Below, piece by piece: positions 35,799-45,435 of a stretch of 64,000 nucleotides of DNA; positions within the stretch are counted from its first letter, which is position 1, and each line of letters begins with the position of its first letter. This DNA comes from Burkholderia sp. Leaf177 (lineage in GTDB: Bacteria; Pseudomonadota; Gammaproteobacteria; Burkholderiales; Burkholderiaceae). The notes beneath the pieces were generated by a model that ran no database searches, was not told where the DNA came from, and saw only the letters and a program-made list of their open reading frames with translations. Location of the stretch: the NCBI RefSeq assembly GCF_001424345.1, contig NZ_LMPF01000001.1, forward strand, positions 699,751-763,750, in the 5' to 3' direction. The translations under genes and the position numbers were made by a program.

Positions 35799-36591
35799 AG
35801 AAGTGATGTACCGGCCCCACGCCATGACCCACTTCGAGCCGCGCGCTGTGTTCGATTGCGCCCGTCAGATAAAGCTTGGCATCGGCGGTCGCGGCCGCGA
35901 GCGAGTCGCGTTGCGGCAACAACGCCGCGATCGATGACGACAACGTGCAGCCCGTTCCGTGCGTGTTTTTCACCGGCACGCGTGGACCGCCGAGCCTGAG
36001 CGAACCATTCGCTTCGATGAGCCAGTCGGGACTGTCGGCGGCGTTGAGATGACCGCCTTTCATCAGCACGGATTTTGCGCCCATTGCCCGTAGCGCTTCG
36101 CCCTGGCGCACCATCGACTCTTCGTCTTCCGCGGATGCATCGTTCAAAAGCGCCGCCGCTTCCGGCAAATTCGGCGTGACCAGCGTGGCCAACGGCAACA
36201 ATTCATCGCGCAACGCAGCAACCGCTTCGGGCGCAAGCAACGCGTGATGACTCTTCGAAATCATGACCGTGTCGAGCACGACATGCGCCGGTTTGTATCG
36301 ACGTAATGCTGCCGCTACCGCGCGCACGACATCGGCGTTGGCGAGCATGCCGATCTTCACGGCGTCGATGCGGATATCATCGAAAACAGCGTCAAGTTGC
36401 GCCGTGACGAACGACGCGTCCGGCGTATGGATGGCCGTCACGCCGCGCGTGTTTTGCGCGGTGAGGGCGGTGATCACGGACAATCCATACGCGCCGAGCG
36501 CCGAAAATGCCTTGAGATCGGCCTGGATGCCGGCGCCGCCGCCCGAATCCGAACCGGCGATAGTGAGGACGTTGGGGATCGGAAAGGTCAT
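35785..36591 (-). CDS. thiD: Hydroxymethylpyrimidine/phosphomethylpyrimidine kinase
   Basis: ThiD makes HMP-PP, the pyrimidine half of thiamine. The 268-residue ribokinase-fold protein begins [20 protein letters not shown], the family signature, and ends with [19 protein letters not shown], which holds the catalytic aspartate region and anion hole. The start at 36591 overlaps the end of thiE by 4 bases. It is last in the thiM-thiE-thiD operon. Confidence 0.95.
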   Translation of the reverse strand: MTFPIPNVLTIAGSDSGGGAGIQADLKAFSALGAYGLSVITALTAQNTRGVTAIHTPDASFVTAQLDAVFDDIRIDAVKIGMLANADVVRAVAAALRRYKPAHVVLDTVMISKSHHALLAPEAVAALRDELLPLATLVTPNLPEAAALLNDASAEDEESMVRQGEALRAMGAKSVLMKGGHLNAADSPDWLIEANGSLRLGGPRVPVKNTHGTGCTLSSSIAALLPQRDSLAAATADAKLYLTGAIEHSARLEVGHGVGPVHHFFKWW

Positions 36592-37226
36592 GAGATTTGG
36601 AATGTTTCTGCGCGTAGTTGTTGCGCGGCGAGACGTGGATCGGCTGCCTTGCAGATCGCCGATACCACCGCGATTCCGCCCGGCTTCGCGCGTTTGACAA
36701 CGGCGGCGTTGCTCAACTGGATTCCGCCGATAGCCACCGTCGGATGCGCCGACCGGGCGCACAGCGCCGCGATACCTTCTATACCCAACGCCGCCGACGC
36801 ATCCGGTTTGGTGGGTGTATCGAATACGGGGCCGACGCCTACGTAATCGATCATCGTGCCGAGCGAATTGGCGTTGTCGGTTTCCTGTTCATTCGATACC
36901 GACAAACCAATCAACGCGCGCGGCCCGAGCAGTTTGCGGACGACCTCCGGCGGCAAATCCTTTTGCCCGACATGGACGCCTTCAGCGCCGCAAGCAAGCG
37001 CGACATCGATGTGATCGTTGATGATCAGCGGCACGCCAAAGCGGCGCGTGATGGGCAGCAGATCCACAGCCAACGCGAGCCACGCGCGCTTGTGCCACTC
37101 GGGCGCGCGCAGTTGCACGATCGTCACGCCGCCTTCGAGCGCCGCTTGCGTGATACCGAGCGACCGCGCATGGCCGCCGCACTGCACGGGATCCAGCACG
37201 AGATAAAGCGAAAGATCGAGGTTCAT
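36588..37226 (-). CDS. thiE: Thiamine-phosphate synthase
   Basis: ThiE joins HMP-PP to thiazole phosphate to form thiamine phosphate. The TIM-barrel protein (about 212 residues) has [39 protein letters not shown] and [13 protein letters not shown], the usual substrate and pyrophosphate loops, and ends with [10 protein letters not shown] and AVVSAIC. The ATG at 37226 is used here; an in-frame TTG at 37232 would overlap the thiM stop by 4 bases and is a real alternative. It overlaps thiD by 4 bases. Confidence 0.94.
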   Translation of the reverse strand: MNLDLSLYLVLDPVQCGGHARSLGITQAALEGGVTIVQLRAPEWHKRAWLALAVDLLPITRRFGVPLIINDHIDVALACGAEGVHVGQKDLPPEVVRKLLGPRALIGLSVSNEQETDNANSLGTMIDYVGVGPVFDTPTKPDASAALGIEGIAALCARSAHPTVAIGGIQLSNAAVVKRAKPGGIAVVSAICKAADPRLAAQQLRAETFQIS

Positions 37227-37228
37227 GC

Positions 37229-38041
37229 TCAAGCCGCCGGGATATCGCGTTGCACGAGCGTCGCGGCGAACGCGTCTTCACCAAGCGACGCAAGCCGGTC
37301 GAGATAAGCGACCGCAAAGCTGCCTGGAAGCGCTGCGTCGCGTGCGGCGAGTTCGCCGGCAATGCTCGAATACGCGACGGCTGCGACGGTCGCGGCCCAG
37401 AAATCATCGGCTTTCGCCACACCCACGAACGCCGCGACGGTCGCCGACAAAGCGCACCCGACGCCGGTCACACGCGTCATCAACACCGATCCATTCGATA
37501 ACGCCACGGTGCGGCGGCCGTCGGTGATGTAGTCGGTAACGCCGGTCACCGCCACGATCGCGCCGGTTTTCAGCGCAAGAAGTTGCGCGGCGTCGAGCGC
37601 GCTTTCGGCCAGCGCCGTGCTGTCGACGCCGCGTCCGCTCGACGCACCGCCCGACAAGCTGATGATCTCGGACGCGTTGCCACGGATCACGGCGGGTTTT
37701 GCATCGAGCAGATCGAGTGCTAACTCGGTGCGAAAGCTCAGCGGGCCGACCGCGACCGGATCGAGAATCCACGGTTTATGCGCGCCGTTCGCGGCATCGA
37801 CGGCGGCGCGGATCGCACGGCTTTGCGGCAGGTCGAGCGTGCCGAGATTCACCGATACCGCGTTTGCCATCGGCGCAAACTCGCTGACTTCCTCGCGCGC
37901 GACGACCATTGCCGGCGCGGCGCCCAGCGCGAGCAACACGTTGGCCGTGAAGTTCGTCACGACGAGATTCGTCAGGCAATGAACGAGCGGCGCGCGTTCG
38001 CGCACGCTGCGTGCGAACGAAAAGAGGTCGGCGGCGAGCAT
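37229..38041 (-). CDS. thiM: Hydroxyethylthiazole kinase
   Basis: ThiM phosphorylates hydroxyethylthiazole, a salvage step in thiamine synthesis. The 270-residue ribokinase-like protein has PLVHCLTNLVVTNFTANVLL at its start, the family hallmark, and VTGVGCALSATVAAF near the end, with the catalytic cysteine/anion-hole segment. First gene of thiMED. Only 70 bases separate it from lplT upstream on the same strand, and I see no thiamine riboswitch there. Confidence 0.95.
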   Translation of the reverse strand: MLAADLFSFARSVRERAPLVHCLTNLVVTNFTANVLLALGAAPAMVVAREEVSEFAPMANAVSVNLGTLDLPQSRAIRAAVDAANGAHKPWILDPVAVGPLSFRTELALDLLDAKPAVIRGNASEIISLSGGASSGRGVDSTALAESALDAAQLLALKTGAIVAVTGVTDYITDGRRTVALSNGSVLMTRVTGVGCALSATVAAFVGVAKADDFWAATVAAVAYSSIAGELAARDAALPGSFAVAYLDRLASLGEDAFAATLVQRDIPAA

Positions 38042-38111
38042 GGAATCTGACTCGAAGATGAATGATTAGCCGGATTATCGCGCGTCTGGACGGGCTCGCG
38101 CAGTGCGTGGT

Positions 38112-39419
38112 TCAGTGCCGTGATTCGCCGATCAGCGCAACCGAGTCGAAGGCGCGCTGATTGGCCTGATGCCGCCGCATGACGAAGTACATCATCAGGC
38201 AGACGAAAGTCCCGAACAGCACGATCACGAATTGAATCGGTACGTCGAGCCAGACGAGCACGGCATAAAGGCACAGCATCACGAGCACCGAAAGATTCTC
38301 GTTGAAATTCTGCACGGCGATCGAATGTCCCGCCGAGAGCAGCACGTGCCCGCGATGCTGCAGCAACGCGTTCATCGGCACCACGAAAAAGCCCGACAAG
38401 CCGCCAACGATCATCAGGAAGATATACGCGACGATCAGGTAACCCGGAATGTGCATGCGGCCAAAATAGATGCCCCAATGCACGGGGAAAAGATGCTTCG
38501 AATAAAACGCGAGCAGCATTACCGCGATGCCCATCATGATGCCCACAGGCAGCACCGAAAGCGACTTCTTCAAAGGCACGCGCGCCGCGGCGAGAATGGC
38601 GCCGACCGCAACCCCGACCGCGATGATCGCCTGGAGAATCGCCGCTTCGGACAGCGACATGCCGAGCGAAACTTCCGCCCACTTCAACACGATGAATTGC
38701 AACGTCGCGCCCGCGCCCCAGAAGAGCGTGGTGACGGCGAGCGAAATCTGCCCGAGCTTGTCGTGCCAGAGCGCGGTGAAACAATCGGCGAAATCGGTAA
38801 TGAGTTTGAGCGGCCGATGTTCCTGCTTCGGATAACGCGCGCCGGTATCGGGAATGCGCAGATTGAAGATCGCGGCCACGATGTACATCAGCACGATCAC
38901 CAGCATGGCGGCTTCGGCGGGTGTATCGACTTTCGGAATGTGCAGCGCGAGCAGATGCGACGCAATGTGCGGACTGATCAGCGCGCCGCCCATGACGGTG
39001 CCCAGAATGATCGACCCGACCGTCGTGCCTTCTATCCACCCATTGGCCGCGACCAGACGGTCGGCCGGCAGCAGCTCGGTCAGAATGCCGTACTTCGCGG
39101 GCGAGTACGCCGCCGCGCCGAAACCGACAATGCCGTACGCAAGCAAGGGGTGCGCGCCGACCAGCATGGTCAGGCAGCCCACTACCTTGATGGAGTTGGT
39201 GACGAACATCACGCGGCCCTTGGGCCGTGAATCGGCGAACGCGCCTACGAAAGCAGCCAGAACCACGTATGACAGCACAAAGAACAGCTTGAGCAGCGGC
39301 GTCATCCAGTTCGGGGCATGAAGATCTTTCAGCAGGGCGATCGCAGCGATCAGAAGGGCGTTGTCGGCCAGCGACGAGAAAAACTGCGCGGCCATGATGG
39401 TGTAAAAACCTTTTTTCAT
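38112..39419 (-). CDS. lplT: Lysophospholipid transporter LplT-like MFS protein
   Basis: A 436-residue major facilitator protein with about 12 membrane helices, starting MKKGFYTIMAAQFFSSLADNAL as in LplT. LplT flips lysophospholipids across the inner membrane for re-acylation. The usual partner acyltransferase Aas is not adjacent here, and the protein is longer than the E. coli one (397). The frame continues upstream to 39467, but homology starts at the ATG at 39419. Confidence 0.88.
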   Translation of the reverse strand: MKKGFYTIMAAQFFSSLADNALLIAAIALLKDLHAPNWMTPLLKLFFVLSYVVLAAFVGAFADSRPKGRVMFVTNSIKVVGCLTMLVGAHPLLAYGIVGFGAAAYSPAKYGILTELLPADRLVAANGWIEGTTVGSIILGTVMGGALISPHIASHLLALHIPKVDTPAEAAMLVIVLMYIVAAIFNLRIPDTGARYPKQEHRPLKLITDFADCFTALWHDKLGQISLAVTTLFWGAGATLQFIVLKWAEVSLGMSLSEAAILQAIIAVGVAVGAILAAARVPLKKSLSVLPVGIMMGIAVMLLAFYSKHLFPVHWGIYFGRMHIPGYLIVAYIFLMIVGGLSGFFVVPMNALLQHRGHVLLSAGHSIAVQNFNENLSVLVMLCLYAVLVWLDVPIQFVIVLFGTFVCLMMYFVMRRHQANQRAFDSVALIGESRH

Positions 39420-39900
39420 CTGATCCGATGCTAGTCGCACTGCGGGTGATCCGCCCCGTTTCCGCACGGCGCGCTCGTCTTTCGCGTCCGGGTTCGCGCT
39501 CAGGCTCCCGTTCAGGCAATTTCTGTTTGAAATGGGTTGTGTGCACGGCTTTATAACACGAAAATAGGCGCATTCTGACTAGCAGTAACCTCCATGACAG
39601 TCACCTGGCGCTCATGTGACATTCGTGCCGCAACGTCAACTCGCACCAGGGTGACGATAAAGTATTGATTCGAAACATGTGTTCTTTTCGAATTTCGTGC
39701 CGGGTTCGCGGTCTCAAGTTCATCGGAGTGTCGGCGGGTCTTCTGTACGAGTTCTCCCGTCCCGCTGCAGCGCGGCAGTTCAAGACCACGCCAGCGCATT
39801 CAGAGCGCAATCCGCTGCCGCCGCGCCGACCTTGCAAATGCACCGTCCAACAGGACGGCCAGCTCTCTCGGAATTCCCCGTTCATCAAATAGAACCTTCC
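39420..39900. promoter_or_regulatory. Divergent spacer between lplT and alr
   Basis: No gene is convincing; frames here lack family resemblance. An inverted repeat ATTCGAAA (39668-39675) / TTTCGAAT (39686-39693) with a 10-base spacer lies about 210 bases before alr and could be an operator. Divergent promoters for lplT and alr must lie here, but no clean sigma-70 pair stood out. Confidence 0.35.
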
Positions 39901-40971
39901 ATGCCGCGCCCCTTATCCGCCACCGTTCACACCGCCGCACTCGCCAGCAATCTAGCCATCGCACGGCGCCAAGCTCCGAAAGCCAAGATATGGGCCGTCG
40001 TCAAGGCCAATGCTTATGGCCACGGATTGGCGCGAGCGTTCCCTGGATTGCGCGCAACCGATGGTTTCGGTCTTCTGGACCTCGAGGAAGCCGTGAAGTT
40101 GCGTGAACTGGGCTGGGCGGGTCCAATTCTTCTGCTGGAAGGCTTTTTCCGCCCGACAGACATTGATGTGATCGATCGATACAGCCTCACGACCGGCGTT
40201 CATTGCGAAGAACAATTGCGCATGCTGGAAATGGCACGCTTGTCGAAACCGGTGAATATCCAGCTGAAGATGAATACCGGCATGAATCGCCTCGGTTACG
40301 CGCCCGAGCGCTTTCGCGCGGCGTGGGAACGGGCGCGGGCGGTGCAGGGGATTGGACAGATCACGCTGATGACCCATTTCTCCGATGCCGACGGTCCACG
40401 CGGCATTGAACATCAAATGGAGGCGTTCGAGCGCGGCGCCGAAGGTATTGCCGGCACGCGGAGCCTGGCGAACTCGGCGGCCACGCTGTGGCACCCGGAG
40501 GCGCATTTCGACTGGGTGCGCCCGGGCATCATGCTATATGGCGCGTCGCCATCGGGGAAGACCGAGGATGTGGCGAACATCGGCTTGCGGCCGGCCATGA
40601 CGTTCGCGTCCGAAGTGATCGCCGTGCAAAACGTGGCCGCGGGGCAAACGGTGGGCTACGGTTCGTCGTTTTCGGCCATTTCGCCTATGCGCATTGGCGT
40701 AGTGGCGGCCGGATATGCCGACGGTTATCCTCGATGCGCGCCGGAAGGCACGCCTATCATCGTCGATGGCGTTTTAACACGGATTGTCGGGCGTGTTTCC
40801 ATGGACATGATTACCGTGGACCTGACGCCGGTGCCCACGGCGGGCATCGGAACGCATGTCGAGTTGTGGGGCGCGAAGCTTCCTATAGACGACGTTGCCG
40901 CCGCGTGCGGCACGGTCGGCTACGAGTTGATGTGCGCGGTCGCCCAGCGCGTACCCATGCGCGCGGAATAA
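39901..40971 (+). CDS. alr: Alanine racemase
   Basis: This PLP enzyme makes D-alanine for peptidoglycan. The 356-residue protein has the PLP lysine K35 in [11 protein letters not shown] and the catalytic tyrosine region [28 protein letters not shown]. The open frame extends upstream, but the conserved start [14 protein letters not shown] is at 39901. It is the DadX/Alr type. radA follows 57 bases later on the same strand. Confidence 0.95.
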   Translation: MPRPLSATVHTAALASNLAIARRQAPKAKIWAVVKANAYGHGLARAFPGLRATDGFGLLDLEEAVKLRELGWAGPILLLEGFFRPTDIDVIDRYSLTTGVHCEEQLRMLEMARLSKPVNIQLKMNTGMNRLGYAPERFRAAWERARAVQGIGQITLMTHFSDADGPRGIEHQMEAFERGAEGIAGTRSLANSAATLWHPEAHFDWVRPGIMLYGASPSGKTEDVANIGLRPAMTFASEVIAVQNVAAGQTVGYGSSFSAISPMRIGVVAAGYADGYPRCAPEGTPIIVDGVLTRIVGRVSMDMITVDLTPVPTAGIGTHVELWGAKLPIDDVAAACGTVGYELMCAVAQRVPMRAE

Positions 40972-41028
40972 ACGTAGTTTTATTTGTGGCTGTATTTGTA
41001 TCTGTAACGATCAAACCCGGGAAGTCGA

Positions 41029-42417
41029 GTGGCGAAAGTAGCGAAGGTTAAAACGTTGTACGTATGCACCGAATGCGGCGGCCAGGCGCCGAAATGGCAA
41101 GGCCAGTGCCCGGCATGCGGGGCGTGGAATACGTTGGTGGAGTCGGTAGCGGAGTCGCCCTCCGCGCATCGCTTCCAGGCGTTGGCGAAGACATCGCCCG
41201 TGCAGCGTTTGTCGGAAATCGAAGCGTCGGATGTGCCGCGATTCTCCACGGGTATCGGCGAGTTTGATCGCGTGCTGGGCGGCGGCCTTGTCGCGGGCGG
41301 CGTGGTGTTGATCGGCGGCGATCCGGGAATCGGGAAGTCCACCTTGTTGCTGCAATCGCTCGCGGAGATTGCCCGCGAACGGCCCGCGCTTTATATCAGC
41401 GGCGAAGAGTCCGGTGCGCAGATTGCGTTGCGCGCCCAGCGCCTCGGCTTGCTCGGAGATTCGGGAAACGCCGCGCCGGATTTGCGCTTGCTCGCGGAAA
41501 TCCAGCTCGAGCGGATCCAGGCAACCATCGATGCCGAACGGCCGGAAGTGGCGGTCATCGACTCCATCCAGACTGTTTATTCCGAAGCGCTGACCTCCGC
41601 GCCGGGATCGGTTGCGCAAGTGCGCGAGTGCGCGGCGCAGCTTACGCGGATCGCGAAGCAAACGGGGACGGCCATCATCATGGTCGGTCACGTGACTAAA
41701 GAAGGGAATCTCGCGGGGCCGCGGGTGCTGGAACATATCGTGGATACCGTGCTGTATTTTGAAGGCGATACCCATTCGTCGTTCCGGCTCGTACGCGCGT
41801 TCAAGAACCGCTTTGGCGCGGTCAACGAACTCGGCGTGTTCGCCATGACCGAGCGCGGTTTGCGCGGCGTGGCGAATCCATCGGCGCTGTTTTTATCGCA
41901 GCATGAGCAGAGCGTGCCGGGATCTTGCGTGCTCGTCACGCAAGAGGGATCGCGGCCATTGCTGGTGGAAGTGCAGGCGCTGGTGGATACAGCGCATGTT
42001 CCGAACCCGCGCCGTCTCGCGGTCGGCCTGGAGCAGAACCGGCTGGCGCTGTTGCTGGCGGTGTTACACCGGCACGCGGGCATCGCCTGTTTCGATCAGG
42101 ATGTGTTTCTGAACGCCGTTGGTGGCGTCAAGATCACGGAGCCGGCTGCGGATCTGGCCGTGCTGCTGGCTATTCAATCATCGCTGCGGAACAAACCGCT
42201 GCCCAAAGGGCTGATCGTGTTCGGCGAAGTCGGGTTGGCAGGAGAAATCCGGCCCTCGCCGCGCGGTCAGGATCGGCTGAAGGAAGCGGCGAAGCTTGGC
42301 TTTTCCGTCGCGCTGATTCCGAAGGCGAATGCGCCGAAGCAACCTATCGACGGACTGGAAGTGATCGCGGTGGACCGGATTGAAGAGGCAATCGACCGGG
42401 CGCGCACCTTCGATTGA
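41029..42417 (+). CDS. radA: DNA repair protein RadA
   Basis: RadA is a RecA-like ATPase that drives branch migration during recombination repair. The 462-residue protein has an N-terminal zinc finger (C13, C16, C27, C30), Walker A GDPGIGKSTL, the RadA-specific motif KNRFGAVNELGVF and a C-terminal Lon-protease-like domain (VGGVKITEPAADLAVLLAI). The start is GTG. Confidence 0.96.
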   Translation: MAKVAKVKTLYVCTECGGQAPKWQGQCPACGAWNTLVESVAESPSAHRFQALAKTSPVQRLSEIEASDVPRFSTGIGEFDRVLGGGLVAGGVVLIGGDPGIGKSTLLLQSLAEIARERPALYISGEESGAQIALRAQRLGLLGDSGNAAPDLRLLAEIQLERIQATIDAERPEVAVIDSIQTVYSEALTSAPGSVAQVRECAAQLTRIAKQTGTAIIMVGHVTKEGNLAGPRVLEHIVDTVLYFEGDTHSSFRLVRAFKNRFGAVNELGVFAMTERGLRGVANPSALFLSQHEQSVPGSCVLVTQEGSRPLLVEVQALVDTAHVPNPRRLAVGLEQNRLALLLAVLHRHAGIACFDQDVFLNAVGGVKITEPAADLAVLLAIQSSLRNKPLPKGLIVFGEVGLAGEIRPSPRGQDRLKEAAKLGFSVALIPKANAPKQPIDGLEVIAVDRIEEAIDRARTFD

Positions 42418-42559
42418 TTTGCGCAAAGTCGGCGATCGCGATCGGACCCTTTCGTAATGTGGCGTAAAAAACCGTGCGTCTGCTGTAACCCAAGTAACGC
42501 GTTGGTTTTCTATGCTTCTATCGCGACAAACCCCGATACGAGCGGAAAAGGACGACGCC

Positions 42560-42823
42560 TTGAAACACGTAAATCAAACTTCGTCAGCCCCATCATTTCA
42601 TCTGCGCGGCTGCCGCGTGTCAGCACCCATCCCGCAACCCTGGGGCGGCGGCTGCCGGATCGTAGAATGGATCGATGCGGAAGGACAGATATCGCGCCGC
42701 GTGGTGGCGGAAAACGTGACTGAGGACGAAGTCGTAGCAACAATCCGCTGTCACGTGAAGGGCCGCAAACACATGCTTCACGACGACGAACGCATGCCGC
42801 GGCAGACTTTGCCACGCCGGTAG
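42560..42823 (+). CDS. Small conserved protein, DUF2866-like
   Basis: An 87-residue protein with no recognised catalytic motif. The core FHLRGCRVSAPIPQPWGGGCRIVEW...VVAENVTEDEVVATI is what I associate with the small Burkholderia family DUF2866; this match is from memory. I chose the TTG at 42560 since AAAAGGA lies 7 bases upstream; an ATG at 42512 in frame is possible. Function unknown. It lies between radA and the convergent ABC-F gene. Confidence 0.65.
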   Translation: MKHVNQTSSAPSFHLRGCRVSAPIPQPWGGGCRIVEWIDAEGQISRRVVAENVTEDEVVATIRCHVKGRKHMLHDDERMPRQTLPRR

Positions 42824-42844
42824 TCAGGATCTGCAATCAGCCGA

Positions 42845-44779
42845 TCAGCCGATCTGTTCCAGCTCTTCATGCGCTTCGAGCCACTGCGCTTCGAGCGCCT
42901 CGAGTTGTCCATTCACGTCGGCCTGACGGCGAATCGACTCGGTGAGCCTGCTTTTCATTGACGGTTCGTAGCTGGCGGAATCGGCTACGAATGCATCGAG
43001 TTGCGCCTTTTCCGCATTCAGCTTGTCCATTTCCTTCTCGATCTTCGAAATCCGCGACTGCAGCGGTTTCTTCAAGTGCGAAAGTTTCTGTCGCTCTTGC
43101 GCTTCCAGCCTGCGCTGTTCCTTGCGGTTTTGCCCGGAATCGAGCGCGTCGTCCGTGCTTGCGCCTCCAGCTTCCTTGGCCGCTGCGCGCTGTTCGGCCG
43201 CGTGCTGAAGCAGCCAGTCGCGATAATCGTCGAGGTCGCCATCGAAGGGTTGCAGGCGGTGCTTTGCGACCAGCATGAACGTGTCCGTGGTGGCGCGCAG
43301 CAAGTGGCGGTCGTGCGAGACCAGAATCAGCGTGCCTTCGAACTGCGCCAACGCCATGGTCAGGGCGTGACGCGTTTCGAGGTCCAGGTGATTGGTCGGT
43401 TCATCGAGCAGGAGAAGATTCGGCTTTTGCCAGATGATCAGCGCAAGAGCCAGCCGTGCCTTTTCTCCGCCAGAGAATGGCGCAATCTTCGCCGTTGCCA
43501 TCTCGCCGGAGAAATTGAATCCGCCGAGAAAGTCACGTAGTTCCTGCTCGCGCGTATCGGGCGCGAGCCGAGCGACGTGCTCGAGCGCGGAATCGCCAGG
43601 GCGGAGCGTTTCGAGCTGATGCTGTGCGAAATAGCCGATCCGCAAGCCTTTTCCTTCGCGCACATTTCCACTCAGCGCTTCCAGCGTGCCGGCAAGCGTC
43701 TTGATCAGCGTGGATTTGCCCTGGCCGTTCGCGCCGAGCAATCCGATGCGTTGGCCGTTCTGAATGGACAGCGTAACGCCTTCTACAATCGGCACCTCGC
43801 CCGCCTCCGTGCGATATCCGCAGCGCACGCCTTCCATCACCATCATGGGGTTGGGCGCGGAGTCGGGCGTGCGGAATTCGAACGTGAAAGGGGACGAAGC
43901 GTGGGCCGGCGCGATGATTTCCATGCGTTCGAGCGCTTTAACGCGGCTTTGCGCCTGCTTCGCCTTGGTCGCCTGCGCCTTGAATCGGTTGATGAAGCTC
44001 TGCAAATGCTCCACGGTCTTTTGCTGTTTCTCGTACGCGCTTTGCTGCAACGCCATCTGCTGCGCGCGAAGAATCTCGAATTGACTGTAATTTCCCCCGT
44101 AACGCTTGATCTGCCGGTTTTCGAGATGCAGCGTGACATTGCACACGGAATCGAGAAATTCGCGATCGTGCGAAATCACGATCAGCGTTCCCGGGTATCG
44201 ATGCAGCCAGTCTTCCAGCCAGATGATGGCGTCGAGATCCAGGTGGTTCGTGGGTTCGTCGAGCAGGAGCAGGTCCGAGCGGCACATCAGCGCCTGAGCC
44301 AGGTTCAGGCGCATGCGCCAGCCGCCCGAAAAGCTCGCGACCGGCTCTTTGGTCTGCGCGAGCGTGAAACCCAGGCCAATCAGCAGCGTTTCGGCGCGGG
44401 CGGGCGCGGTGTAACCGTCGGCATCGGCAAAGGCGGCGTGCGCCTCCGCTTCGGCGGCGCCATCGTGAGCGGCGGATGCCGCTGCAATCCGCGCCTCGAT
44501 GCTGCGCAGCTGCGTGTCACCGTCGAGCGTGTATTCGAGCGCGGTCCGGTCGACCGCCGGCGTTTCCTGGGCTACGTGCGCGATCTGCCATGACGGCGGC
44601 ATCGAAAAATCTCCGCCGTCCGCATGCAAATCGCCCCGCAGCACGGAGAAGAGCGTGGACTTGCCCGCACCGTTTGCGCCCACGAGCCCCGCTTTTTCGC
44701 CAGGATTGAGCGCGAACGTGGTCTGTTCGAAGAGCGGTTTCGTGCCGCGGGCAAGGCTGAACTGATTGAAGCGAATCAC
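42845..44779 (-). CDS. ABC-F family ATPase, YheS type
   Basis: A 644-residue soluble protein with two ABC domains and no membrane part; ABC-F proteins act on the ribosome to relieve stalling. The first Walker A is GANGAGKSTLFS and the second GANGQGKSTLIKTL; signatures are FSGGWRMRLNLAQAL and FSGGEKARLALAL, each followed by LLLDEPTNHLDL. The linker between domains (FINRFKAQATKAKQAQSRVKALE) fits YheS closely. A charged coiled coil closes the protein. The start is GTG. Confidence 0.93.
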   Translation of the reverse strand: MIRFNQFSLARGTKPLFEQTTFALNPGEKAGLVGANGAGKSTLFSVLRGDLHADGGDFSMPPSWQIAHVAQETPAVDRTALEYTLDGDTQLRSIEARIAAASAAHDGAAEAEAHAAFADADGYTAPARAETLLIGLGFTLAQTKEPVASFSGGWRMRLNLAQALMCRSDLLLLDEPTNHLDLDAIIWLEDWLHRYPGTLIVISHDREFLDSVCNVTLHLENRQIKRYGGNYSQFEILRAQQMALQQSAYEKQQKTVEHLQSFINRFKAQATKAKQAQSRVKALERMEIIAPAHASSPFTFEFRTPDSAPNPMMVMEGVRCGYRTEAGEVPIVEGVTLSIQNGQRIGLLGANGQGKSTLIKTLAGTLEALSGNVREGKGLRIGYFAQHQLETLRPGDSALEHVARLAPDTREQELRDFLGGFNFSGEMATAKIAPFSGGEKARLALALIIWQKPNLLLLDEPTNHLDLETRHALTMALAQFEGTLILVSHDRHLLRATTDTFMLVAKHRLQPFDGDLDDYRDWLLQHAAEQRAAAKEAGGASTDDALDSGQNRKEQRRLEAQERQKLSHLKKPLQSRISKIEKEMDKLNAEKAQLDAFVADSASYEPSMKSRLTESIRRQADVNGQLEALEAQWLEAHEELEQIG

Positions 44780-44935
44780 GGCGTGAGACCCAGGCGAGTA
44801 CGGGAAAACGCTATTTTAGACTGCTGCTGCAACTCGCCGCGCGCTCATTCAGTTGTGCAAGCAATTGGCGATCCGGCCGAATGTTCTTTGACCGGCGTTT
44901 CGCTTAGACTGGTTTTTTTTCAAGCGGAGCAACGA

Positions 44936-45415
44936 ATGAACCCCATCTACTCGTTTTCGGCGGAAACCCTGGGCGGCGATACTGCCAGCCTGGAGCAATA
45001 TCAGGGCAAGGTGCTGTTGATTGTGAATACCGCCAGCGAGTGTGGATTCACGCCGCAATACAAGGGTCTGCAAGAGCTTTACGACCGGTATAAGGACCGC
45101 GGTTTCGCGGTGCTCGGTTTCCCGTGCAATCAGTTCGGCAAGCAGGAACCGGGCGACGCGGCGCAAATCGGCGCCTTCTGCGAGAAGAAATTTGGCGTCA
45201 CGTTTCCCATGTTTGCCAAAGTTGATGTGAACGGCGCCAACGCGCATCCGTTGTTTCGCTATCTGACCGAGGAAGCGCCGGGCGTGCTCGGCACCGAAGG
45301 CATCAAATGGAACTTCACCAAGTTTCTCGTCGACAAGGAAGGCAACGTGATCAACCGGTTTGGTTCGGTGACGAAGCCAGATGCGTTGTCTGGCGATATC
45401 GAAAAACTGCTTTAG
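44936..45415 (+). CDS. Glutathione peroxidase (cysteine type)
   Basis: A 159-residue thioredoxin-fold peroxidase that reduces hydrogen peroxide and lipid peroxides. The catalytic set is visible: C36 in NTASECGFTP, Q in FPCNQFGKQEPG and W125-N126 in KWNFTKFLV. The active site is cysteine, not selenocysteine. GGAG 7 bases before the ATG at 44936 sets the start, although the frame is open upstream. It resembles BtuE. Confidence 0.93.
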   Translation: MNPIYSFSAETLGGDTASLEQYQGKVLLIVNTASECGFTPQYKGLQELYDRYKDRGFAVLGFPCNQFGKQEPGDAAQIGAFCEKKFGVTFPMFAKVDVNGANAHPLFRYLTEEAPGVLGTEGIKWNFTKFLVDKEGNVINRFGSVTKPDALSGDIEKLL

Positions 45416-45435
45416 AAGCAGCGGTGTTTTCCGCT

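Noticed and set aside
37972..39573. Minus-strand open frame of about 533 codons over lplT
   Set aside because: It is a frame-shifted shadow of lplT with Arg/His-rich composition and no membrane segments.
44936..45415. Possible selenocysteine enzyme
   Set aside because: The active-site residue is an ordinary cysteine and no in-frame TGA is present.
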